From Bacteroidia bacterium (GTDB taxonomy: Bacteria; Bacteroidota; Bacteroidia; Chitinophagales; Saprospiraceae): 5,956 nt of DNA. Under the pieces are notes generated by a model. The model searched no databases, was not told the DNA's origin, and saw only the letters and a list, made by a program, of their open reading frames with translations. The stretch is from the NCBI GenBank assembly GCA_030432855.1, contig JAUILM010000389.1, positions 1 through 5,956 on the forward strand, in the 5' to 3' direction. Shown piece by piece: positions 1-5,956 of this stretch (the stretch's first letter is position 1; every line of letters begins with the position of its first letter). Made by a program: the position numbers and the translations under genes.

Positions 1-683
1 GATTTCACTACCCGAATCCCACTAAATACTTCCTGGGCCACACTATTCAACTTAGCCAGCTGTCTTTGAATAATGGTACTTTTCTTATGGATGATCGAAC
101 TAACAAAGTAGATAGATAATGAGAGAAGAGGCAAGGGAAGCAGACAGTATAATGACAACTCTACACTGACTGACAGCATCGAATAGATCACCATTACAAA
201 AAGGGTAAACAAGTTGATGCCATAGAGCAGTGCCGGACCCACATACATACGGACCTTTGATACATCTTCTGAAATACGGGCCATTAAATCTCCCGTCATA
301 TTCCGACGGTAGAAAGCCTGATCCATCTCCTCGTAGTGTGAAAAAATGTCCTTACGAAGATCGTATTCGACCAATCGCGACATCACAATAATCGTCTGTC
401 GCATGAAGTACATGAAAACTCCCATCAGCAGGGCAAAAACCAGTACAAGTATAGCGAAGTACAGAAGGGATGTACCGATATCACGGTGCAGCAGGTTCTG
501 CGCCTCAAACCCATCGTACAGCCGGTACATTCTGATGTTCTCATAAAGAATATCAAGCGCCTGTCGAATTGCCTGGGGTTGAAGTACTCTGAAATAATTG
601 GAAAGGGCTACAAACACAAAACCCAGTACAATATGCCACTTGTACCGCAGGAAGTATTTGTTAATAACGCGCAACTCCTTCAT
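1..683 (-). CDS. ABC exporter, N-terminal permease part (partial, 3' end outside window)
   Basis: This is the first 227 codons of a type I ABC exporter half-transporter (MsbA/MdlB-like). Such proteins sit in the inner membrane, and a C-terminal ATPase domain powers export of lipids, drugs or peptides; the substrate here is unknown. The visible part is the transmembrane domain. Hydrophobic segments lie at about residues 16-32, 72-95, 151-173 and 176-198. The cytoplasmic stretch at about 100-150 has the family pattern RLVEYDLRKDIF, then FYRRNMTGDLMAR and SEDVSKVR, and the segment ends at EVFSGIRVVK, where exporters usually have E-x-SGIRVV. Walker A, the signature motif and Walker B lie beyond base 1 and cannot be checked. 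The ATG at 683-681 is the only good start, because an in-frame TGA lies seven codons upstream of it. The gene begins 34 bp after the priA stop on the same strand, with no clear promoter between, so co-transcription is likely. No strong Shine-Dalgarno is present, which is usual for Bacteroidota. Confidence 0.9.
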   Translation of the reverse strand, partial: MKELRVINKYFLRYKWHIVLGFVFVALSNYFRVLQPQAIRQALDILYENIRMYRLYDGFEAQNLLHRDIGTSLLYFAILVLVFALLMGVFMYFMRQTIIVMSRLVEYDLRKDIFSHYEEMDQAFYRRNMTGDLMARISEDVSKVRMYVGPALLYGINLFTLFVMVIYSMLSVSVELSLYCLLPLPLLSLSIYFVSSIIHKKSTIIQRQLAKLNSVAQEVFSGIRVVK

Positions 684-717
684 GGGCCTAAGATAGGTTT
701 TTCACATGGATGCCTTA

Positions 718-3150
718 TCAGGGATCCACATTGACACTCACACGAATCGTAGTCAATCCTTTCTGCTTTTTTAGGTAGTCCACAGATTCCTTTATCCAAC
801 ACTTGGTATCCCGAATGAGTTTAGCCTTTTTTTCAAGTTTAAGTACAATATGCTGGATGTATCGATTTCTTACTCTGGGTATGGAAGGGACAATCGGACC
901 TTTGACCCGATCTCCCAGCCGGTCTGCCAGGTACTTATGGAGAAAACGTGCAGCCGCTTCGGCTTTGGTGGCATCCGTATGCCTTACGGTAATTTCTATC
1001 ATCCTTGAGAAAGGGGGAAAGCCAAAGGTCTTTCGCTCCTCAATTTCACGAGTAAAAAATCGTTGATAATCGTGCTGCAGAACATCCTGAATCACCGGGT
1101 GACTTATCTGATAAGCCTGAATCACTACCCGTCCCTTGTGGTGTTTTCGTCCTGCTCTTCCACTGACTTGCTCCATCAACTGAAAAGCCCGTTCAGTGGC
1201 CCTAAAATCCGGGTAGTGGAGCAAGTGGTCTGCGGAAATGATCCCTACCAGACTCACGTGATCAAAATCCAACCCTTTCGTGACCATTTGCGTACCAATC
1301 AGTATATCGAGCTGCTTTGACTCAAACTTGTCCAGAATTTGCTCGAGATTTTTCTTTCCACGGGCAGTGTCCAGGTCCAGTCTTCCAATCTTCATTTCAG
1401 GCCACCGAATTTTCAGCTCATCTTCCAGCAGCTCGGTACCAAAACCTCTTAGGACCAGTTCATGATTTCCACAAGCAGGACAGACCAGTGCTGTCTTTTC
1501 GGTATAACCGCAAAGGTGGCACTGCATTTCATTACGATATTGGTGGTAGGTAAGACTAGTGTCACAGTTGGTGCACAGGGCAGTCCAACCACAGTTGGCA
1601 CAGGTCATGACCGGAGCAAAGCCTCTGCGGTTTCGGAAGAGAATGGTCTGGAATCCCTTCTTATGGGCTTCCTCCATTTCGTCCAGAAGAATCTTACTAA
1701 AGTGATTATGTGACCCCTGTCTTTTCATATCTACCAGGACCACCTCAGGCAGGGGCATCTTACCAAATCGCTCCGGCATTTCTACTAGTTGGTATTTGCC
1801 CTGCTGCGCATTGTAGTAACTCTCCAAAGAAGGCGTACCCGTGCCCAAAACGCAAAGGGCTTCATGACGTCCACTCAAGTATATGGCCGCATCACGTCCC
1901 TGATATCGAGGATTGGGTTCCGTCTGTTTATAGCTCCCATCATGTTCTTCATCCACGATGACCAGCCCCAGATCAGCAAATGGGAGCAGAATACTGGATC
2001 GGGCACCCAATACGACTTTGGGCGTGCCCAGAACCTTGCGCCACACCTCCACGCGCTTATGCTCATTGATCCTCGAATGATACACCAGAAGCTGATCTCC
2101 GAAGATCCGTTTCAACCTTCCCACGATTTGGGTAGTGAGGGCAATCTCCGGAAGGAGATAAAGCACCTGTTTTCCCTGAGCCAGCACTTCCCTTATCAAT
2201 TCAACATAGACACGTGTCTTGCCACTGCCAGTCACCCCATGCAGCAAAACAGGGCGGTGCTGGTCGATACCGGCATGAATTGCTTTGACAGCCGTTTGTT
2301 GTTGATCACTTAGAGGCTTTTCGGTATCAAGTGTTTCATCATAGGATCCCAGTCGACTTACTGTGGTCTCAAAGCGTTCGATAACACCCTTTTTCTCCAT
2401 AGCTACCAGCACCTGATGAGAGACTTCTGCCACCTTGACCAAATGTTCCTGCGTGATGACCTTCATGTCCCTTTGCAGCTGGAAAATGGTCAATAGAGCC
2501 CGGGTCTGGTGATCAGATCTTGCCACCAGATCAAACATCTCCTGACGCGCCTCTGCATCCGCACTATCCCGACTCAATCGGATGGCTACCATCTTTTTGG
2601 GTTTAAATCCTCCCTGCAGCTCTTCCTTTAACTCAATCACCTCCTCTTCCAGGAGGCGTTTTATCAGAGGATATACGGTTTTGATCTCCAGGATAGACCG
2701 GATTTTGTCAATAGTTAATTCCTTTTGAATCTGAACGGCTTCTGCAATCATGTAGGACCGGTCATCCAGATCGAAAATCTTTTCATCCAGCATTGGCCCC
2801 GGAAGGATGATAGTCTCACTGTTTAATTTTAATCGTGAAGGGACAGCGGCATGCATCACTTCTCCTAATCCACAAAAATAGTATCGAGCGATCCACTGCC
2901 AGAAGTCCAACTGTGGACGAGTGATGATGGCTTCTTCGTCCAGTACTGATATGACCTCGCGAGTGGCATATGAGGGAGGTGTCTTATGAATCTCGATGAC
3001 AAGTCCGGCATACAACTTCTTCTTACCAAATGGTACTTCTACACGTACACCAAACTGGATCGAATCCTCCAGTTCTCTGGGGACTTTGTACGTATACGTA
3101 GAGTACACGGCCAGTGGTATCACAACATCTATATACACCGAATGACACAA
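718..3150 (-). CDS. priA: Primosomal protein N' (PriA), replication-restart helicase
   Basis: PriA is a superfamily 2 DNA helicase that recognises stalled or collapsed forks and D-loops in the cytoplasm and starts reloading of the replicative helicase. Its 810 residues exceed the E. coli protein (732) but fit Bacteroidota homologues. Residues 1-105 form the 3'-DNA-binding domain, followed by a winged-helix and linker region to about 280. Walker A is GVTGSGKT (305-312) and Walker B is DEEH (400-403). Motif III reads GTGTPS (436-441), then NRRGFAP (507-513). Eight zinc-ligand cysteines are all present (517, 520, 526, 529, 544, 547, 557, 560). Motif V is GTQMVTKGLDFD (619-630) and motif VI is QVSGRAGR (661-668), so the protein should be active. 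There is no ATG near the 5' end. The open frame begins after an in-frame TGA and offers TTG at 3150 (GAGG lies 10 nt upstream) or GTG at 3138, which gives the more typical N-terminus MYIDVVIPL. The gene ends in tandem TGA-TAA. An ABC exporter gene follows closely. Confidence 0.97.
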   Translation of the reverse strand: MCHSVYIDVVIPLAVYSTYTYKVPRELEDSIQFGVRVEVPFGKKKLYAGLVIEIHKTPPSYATREVISVLDEEAIITRPQLDFWQWIARYYFCGLGEVMHAAVPSRLKLNSETIILPGPMLDEKIFDLDDRSYMIAEAVQIQKELTIDKIRSILEIKTVYPLIKRLLEEEVIELKEELQGGFKPKKMVAIRLSRDSADAEARQEMFDLVARSDHQTRALLTIFQLQRDMKVITQEHLVKVAEVSHQVLVAMEKKGVIERFETTVSRLGSYDETLDTEKPLSDQQQTAVKAIHAGIDQHRPVLLHGVTGSGKTRVYVELIREVLAQGKQVLYLLPEIALTTQIVGRLKRIFGDQLLVYHSRINEHKRVEVWRKVLGTPKVVLGARSSILLPFADLGLVIVDEEHDGSYKQTEPNPRYQGRDAAIYLSGRHEALCVLGTGTPSLESYYNAQQGKYQLVEMPERFGKMPLPEVVLVDMKRQGSHNHFSKILLDEMEEAHKKGFQTILFRNRRGFAPVMTCANCGWTALCTNCDTSLTYHQYRNEMQCHLCGYTEKTALVCPACGNHELVLRGFGTELLEDELKIRWPEMKIGRLDLDTARGKKNLEQILDKFESKQLDILIGTQMVTKGLDFDHVSLVGIISADHLLHYPDFRATERAFQLMEQVSGRAGRKHHKGRVVIQAYQISHPVIQDVLQHDYQRFFTREIEERKTFGFPPFSRMIEITVRHTDATKAEAAARFLHKYLADRLGDRVKGPIVPSIPRVRNRYIQHIVLKLEKKAKLIRDTKCWIKESVDYLKKQKGLTTIRVSVNVDP

Positions 3151-3186
3151 AATTTTTGAACCTCAAAGATGCACATATCCTACATC

Positions 3187-3221
3187 AAACCATAAGTAGC
3201 GATCAATTGAACGTATGGTTT
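3187..3221. repeat. Inverted repeat in the divergent priA/propeller promoter region
   Basis: A perfect 8-bp inverted repeat, AAACCATA (3187-3194) and TATGGTTT (3214-3221), is separated by 19 bp. The spacer holds a second, offset dyad at 3200-3213, CGaTCAATTGAaCG, whose core TCAATTGA is a perfect palindrome. A T run (3219-3224) overlaps and follows the right arm. Because both flanking genes read away from this point, a terminator makes little sense, and an operator or a bidirectional promoter element is more plausible. An 8-bp match of this kind could arise by chance in about one in ten intergenic regions of this size (rough estimate), so function is unproven. Confidence 0.35.
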
Positions 3222-3235
3222 TTTCATATCTTTCG
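3207..3235 (+). promoter_or_regulatory. Candidate Bacteroidota-type promoter for the propeller gene
   Basis: TTG at 3207-3209 lies 17 bp before TATCTTTC (3227-3234). This resembles the Bacteroidota primary sigma pattern (TTG, about 17-23 bp, TAnnTTTG) with one mismatch at the last base of the -7 box. Transcription would begin roughly 30 bases before the ATG at 3271. The -33 element falls within the spacer of the inverted repeat, and the -7 box lies just past its right arm, so a protein bound there could block or assist RNA polymerase. The match is inexact and the call is tentative. Confidence 0.3.
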
Positions 3236-3270
3236 ATAGCATTCAGGACTTTTACAACCAGGCTGGATTT

Positions 3271-3369
3271 ATGAAGAAGTTGGGAAAATTGGTGTTAGTT
3301 CTTGTGCTCTTCTCCTATGTAATTATTCATTTGTTTCATAATGAAGAATCCAATCACACGGCAGATGCT
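3271..3369 (+). other. Signal peptide-encoding region of the propeller protein
   Basis: The first residues are MKKLGK followed by a hydrophobic run LVLVLVLFSYVIIHLF (7-22), the layout of a Sec signal peptide. No cysteine follows, so it is not a lipoprotein. The best signal peptidase I site is ADA at 31-33, but it lies about ten residues past the hydrophobic core, so the exact end is uncertain and an uncleaved anchor cannot be excluded. Confidence 0.7.
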
Positions 3370-5808
3370 GAGCATTCTATCTTCCGTCCATCGGATCATC
3401 TCCATTTTCAGCGTGCCTACCCAGAGACAAATCTGGACCTGACCGCATATTATAAAACACTCCAGGCTGCTAGACGAAATTCCTCCCAAAGATCAGCCGG
3501 ATCATGGCAAACTCAGGGACCGGGTAATGCCGGCGCCCGGATCAATCACATCGCAGTAGATCCCTCCGATCCACAGACGATTTATATAGGCTATGCCAGT
3601 GGTGGCATCTACAAGACGCAGGACGCTGGTGGTTCATGGTATCCCATATTCGATGATTACCCCATACTATCCATCGGCTGCCTGGCTATTGATCCTGTTC
3701 AGACCCAGATAATCTATGCCGGAACCGGAGATCCCAACATCACCGGCACACCCTTTATAGGTCAGGGAATCTATAAGTCACAAGATGCGGGTACCAGTTG
3801 GGAGGCTTTGGGACTTGGTGAGACAGGAATCATCTCTGAAATCATCATCCACCCTACTGACCCCAACACGATATATGCTGCAGCGATGGGTTCACCTTTC
3901 GAACGGACTGACGATCGTGGGTTATACAAAAGCACTGATGGCGGTGCAACCTGGACACAGATCCTTTTTCTGTCAGAGATGACAGGAATAATTGACATTG
4001 CTATGTCTCCGGAAAATCCCAACGTACTCTTCGCCGCCGGGTGGGACCGAATTCGAAACAACCGTGAGTCTGTCACCTCAGGTGAGGGTGCTAAAATCTA
4101 TAAAACTCAAGATGGAGGTAACACCTGGGACCACCTCCAGGGAGGATTGCCCACTGATGCTCAGTCGCGCATCGGTCTGGCTATTGCTCCTTCAGATCCC
4201 CAGCAGATCTATGCGGTGTATGTGGGCACAAACCATGAGGTATATGGAGTCTACAGATCTCCCGATAGTGGTGTGTCCTGGTCAGAAGTTGATACCGACC
4301 CCTTGAGTGGGTTACCTGCGACTGCACTACAGGGATTTGGCTGGTATTTTGGAAAAATCGAAGTGCATCCCACCGATCCAGAAGAAATCTTCCTGCTGGG
4401 TGTACGACTCTACAGAAGAAATCCGGTCACTGGTCTATGGCAGCGAGCAGATACCGGTGATGGGGACGTGGTGCATGTGGACATGCACGATCTGGTCTTT
4501 CTTTCAGATCAGGAGATCTTGTTGGCCACTGATGGCGGATTATACGGAAGTCAGAATGGCGGCCAATCCTGGACGGATCTGGAAAATATCCCTACTACCC
4601 AATTCTACCATGTTGCTTACAATCCACATAACCCCAGTACATATTATGGCGGGGCTCAGGACAATGGAAGCTTATCAGGCAACGCATCCGAAATCAATAA
4701 CTGGCAAAGATACTTTGGCGGGGATGGATTTCGTACCATCTTCCATCCGGAGGAACCTTTGATCTATTATGTTGAAACGCAGGAAGGTGGTCTTTCGGTG
4801 ACAAACGATGGTGGACAAACGTATCGAAATGCCACACGTGGAATAAATACGGCAGACAACATCAATTGGGATGCACCGGTCATCATGAGCCGACACAATC
4901 CTGATCATATCTACATGGGAACGGATCGGTTGTATCGAAGTGTTCTAGGTACGGATGTTGACTTCCAGGCGATTAGTCCTCTGTTGACAGATACGATTAT
5001 ACATTTGGCAGCGACCAGCAATGTCACCGCGATATCAGAGTCGTTCTTTTCGGCTCAATCTCTGGCTGTAGGTACGGGTGATGGTAATCTTTGGATCACG
5101 GAGGATATGGGTAGTACCTGGAGCAACTCTTCCACTGACATTCCAGATCGATATATCACGTCAATCCATCATTCTCCCACGTGGGAAGAGCATATTTATA
5201 CTTCTCTTTCAGGATTTAAAGATGCCGACAACACACCCCATGTTCTGCAATCCCTGGATGGTGGTATGCATTGGGAAAGCATTTCAGGCAACCTTCCGAA
5301 TATTCCTGTCAATGACTTGTTCATTCTCCCTAACAATGGAGATGAAGTCCTCTTCGCAGCTACTGACGCTGGTATTTTTATAACGGAAAATGGAGGGAGT
5401 GTGTGGACAACCATGGGTAATAATCTGCCGGCGATTCCGGTCTTCGACCTCGATTACAATGTCGAAAATAACGAACTCATTGCCGCCACTTTTGGAAAGT
5501 CAATCGTCACTTTTGAACTTGATCAGCTAGGCCTGGGAAGCGATAATGTAACATCCACTGTTGATAAGGCATTGCACCGGGTGGTAATCAGTCCTAATCC
5601 CGTGATCGAGACACTTAGAATCGAGCACAATAAAGATATGCAACCCAAGAGGGTCTGGATATTCGATATGACAGGAAAGACCGTGCAGAGGATTGAATCC
5701 TTCGAAAATGTTAGTCTGAATGTCAGTACACTGAGGACTGGTCTATATTTTGTCGACATTCGATGGACTGACTCCACACGATCGACCGGCACCTTTATCA
5801 AGTTTTGA
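3271..5808 (+). CDS. Secreted Asp-box (BNR/VPS10-like) beta-propeller protein with T9SS type A sorting domain
   Basis: This 845-residue protein is predicted to be exported by Sec and then moved across the outer membrane by the type IX system. Residues 1-22 form a signal sequence (KKLGK, then a hydrophobic stretch). Cleavage may fall after ADA (31-33), but the site is weak. A short N-terminal segment contains QRAYP (47-51), recurrent in such proteins. The body carries ten Asp-boxes of the S/T-x-D/N-x-G-x-x-W type, starting at residues 116, 170, 221, 279, 330, 427, 511, 610, 661 and 705, most preceded by I/L/V-Y-K/R and spaced like propeller blades. A degenerate blade lies near 547-570. Conserved family motifs are HVDMHD (402-407), QDNG (463-466) and GGDG (483-486). 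Residues about 770-845 are the sorting domain: ISPNP, WIFDMTGK, LRTGLYFVDI and a final FIKF. Relatives are called VPS10/sortilin-like or glycosyl hydrolase-like, but no proven catalytic site is visible, so the substrate is unknown. Binding or degradation of extracellular polymers is an inference. The ATG start fits the signal peptide. Confidence 0.92.
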   Translation: MKKLGKLVLVLVLFSYVIIHLFHNEESNHTADAEHSIFRPSDHLHFQRAYPETNLDLTAYYKTLQAARRNSSQRSAGSWQTQGPGNAGARINHIAVDPSDPQTIYIGYASGGIYKTQDAGGSWYPIFDDYPILSIGCLAIDPVQTQIIYAGTGDPNITGTPFIGQGIYKSQDAGTSWEALGLGETGIISEIIIHPTDPNTIYAAAMGSPFERTDDRGLYKSTDGGATWTQILFLSEMTGIIDIAMSPENPNVLFAAGWDRIRNNRESVTSGEGAKIYKTQDGGNTWDHLQGGLPTDAQSRIGLAIAPSDPQQIYAVYVGTNHEVYGVYRSPDSGVSWSEVDTDPLSGLPATALQGFGWYFGKIEVHPTDPEEIFLLGVRLYRRNPVTGLWQRADTGDGDVVHVDMHDLVFLSDQEILLATDGGLYGSQNGGQSWTDLENIPTTQFYHVAYNPHNPSTYYGGAQDNGSLSGNASEINNWQRYFGGDGFRTIFHPEEPLIYYVETQEGGLSVTNDGGQTYRNATRGINTADNINWDAPVIMSRHNPDHIYMGTDRLYRSVLGTDVDFQAISPLLTDTIIHLAATSNVTAISESFFSAQSLAVGTGDGNLWITEDMGSTWSNSSTDIPDRYITSIHHSPTWEEHIYTSLSGFKDADNTPHVLQSLDGGMHWESISGNLPNIPVNDLFILPNNGDEVLFAATDAGIFITENGGSVWTTMGNNLPAIPVFDLDYNVENNELIAATFGKSIVTFELDQLGLGSDNVTSTVDKALHRVVISPNPVIETLRIEHNKDMQPKRVWIFDMTGKTVQRIESFENVSLNVSTLRTGLYFVDIRWTDSTRSTGTFIKF
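5578..5805 (+). other. T9SS type A sorting domain-encoding region
   Basis: Residues about 770-845 show the pattern of the Por/type IX C-terminal signal: VVISPNPVIETLRIE, then VWIFDMTGKTVQ, then LNVSTLRTGLYFVDI, and a terminal TGTFIKF. In known systems this domain directs passage through the outer membrane and is usually removed, with the mature protein released or attached to the surface. Its presence implies that the organism has a T9SS elsewhere in the genome. Confidence 0.9.
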
Positions 5809-5866
5809 GTAACTCACTTCTATTGAAAGTAGACATGTGCCAAATGCTATATATGTGTTGTTATCC

Positions 5867-5874
5867 TATCTTTG
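5867..5874 (+). promoter_or_regulatory. Exact Bacteroidota -7 box (TATCTTTG) ahead of surE
   Basis: TATCTTTG matches the Bacteroidota -7 consensus TAnnTTTG at every fixed position and lies 15 bases before the surE ATG. No clear TTG -33 element is found at the usual distance. Transcription would start only a few bases before the ATG, giving a very short A-rich leader (TCAAAAAAAGGACGG spans 5875-5889). It suggests surE has its own promoter instead of relying solely on read-through from the propeller gene. Confidence 0.5.
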
Positions 5875-5889
5875 TCAAAAAAAGGACGG

Positions 5890-5956
5890 ATGACAACAAA
5901 AACACCGCTTATCCTGGTCACAAATGATGATGGTATCCTGGCCCCGGGACTGGCCG
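5890..5956 (+). CDS. surE: 5'/3'-nucleotidase SurE (partial, 5' end only)
   Basis: Only the first 22 codons are inside the window, but they carry the SurE N-terminal signature: LILVTNDDGI at residues 7-16 followed by LAPGLA. In the family the paired aspartates, here D13 and D14, bind the catalytic divalent metal. SurE is a cytoplasmic phosphatase that removes phosphate from nucleoside 5'- and 3'-monophosphates and, in some species, from short polyphosphate, and is linked to stationary-phase survival. The ATG at 5890 gives the usual short lead before the first beta strand. AGGA lies three bases upstream, closer than an ideal Shine-Dalgarno. The gene starts 81 bp after the propeller gene on the same strand, with an exact -7 box in the gap. 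The remaining metal ligands are outside the window. Confidence 0.9.
   Translation, partial: MTTKTPLILVTNDDGILAPGLA

Noticed and set aside
486..734. 82-codon open frame on the plus strand
   Set aside because: It is antisense to the ABC exporter N-terminus, which reads cleanly with family motifs on the minus strand.
1789..2313. 174-codon open frame on the plus strand
   Set aside because: It lies wholly antisense to the helicase core of priA, whose motifs are intact, and its translation shows no recognisable domain. It is a shadow frame.
3164..3171. CATCTTTG on the minus strand as the priA -7 box
   Set aside because: The first base differs from TAnnTTTG, and the nearest TTTG upstream is only 14 bp away, so the spacing is poor. 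It remains possible but unsupported.
3187..3224. Inverted repeat plus T run read as an intrinsic terminator
   Set aside because: Both flanking genes point away from it, so there is no upstream transcript to stop, and the stem is AT-rich with a 19-base loop.
4307..4762. 151-codon open frame on the plus strand within the propeller gene
   Set aside because: It is an out-of-frame reading of Asp-box repeat DNA. The repeat-rich codons of the true frame explain its openness.
5814..5834. Possible terminator hairpin after the propeller gene (ACTTC ... GAAAGT)
   Set aside because: The stem is about five pairs with a bulge, is AT-rich and has no following T run, so it is too weak to call.
1..5956. A new defence, mobile or biosynthetic system
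   Set aside because: No transposase, integrase, direct-repeat array, nuclease cassette or synthase is present. All frames are explained by housekeeping, transport and secreted-protein genes.

Overview
The window looks like ordinary chromosome of a Bacteroidota bacterium. Three things point there: a secreted protein ending in a type IX secretion system (T9SS) type A sorting domain, a PriA whose sequence style resembles Bacteroidota homologues, and a TAnnTTTG-type -7 promoter box in front of surE. A genus cannot be named from this stretch. The secreted protein resembles those common in environmental Saprospiria/Cytophagia-like lineages, but that placement is a guess.

Layout: the left half reads leftwards on the minus strand. 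priA (primosomal replication-restart helicase) starts near 3138-3150 and ends in a tandem TGA-TAA stop at 720-715. After a 34-bp gap it is followed by the 5' part of an ABC exporter gene (permease domain only), which runs off the window at base 1. These two are probably co-transcribed. The right half reads rightwards: a large exported Asp-box (BNR/VPS10-like) beta-propeller protein with a C-terminal T9SS sorting domain, then an 81-bp gap and the first 22 codons of surE (nucleotidase).

The 120-bp gap between priA and the propeller gene is a divergent promoter region. It holds a perfect 8-bp inverted repeat (AAACCATA ... TATGGTTT) and a plausible but imperfect Bacteroidota promoter for the rightward gene. 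The gap before surE holds an exact TATCTTTG -7 box. No stretch longer than 300 bases lacks a gene.

The genes do not form an obvious single pathway. PriA and SurE are cytoplasmic housekeeping proteins, the ABC exporter is in the inner membrane, and the propeller protein is predicted to be secreted or surface-attached. No mobile element, CRISPR array, RNA gene, defence module or clear new system was found. The least understood item is the propeller protein, which carries conserved HxDxH, QDNG and GGDG motifs of unknown role.
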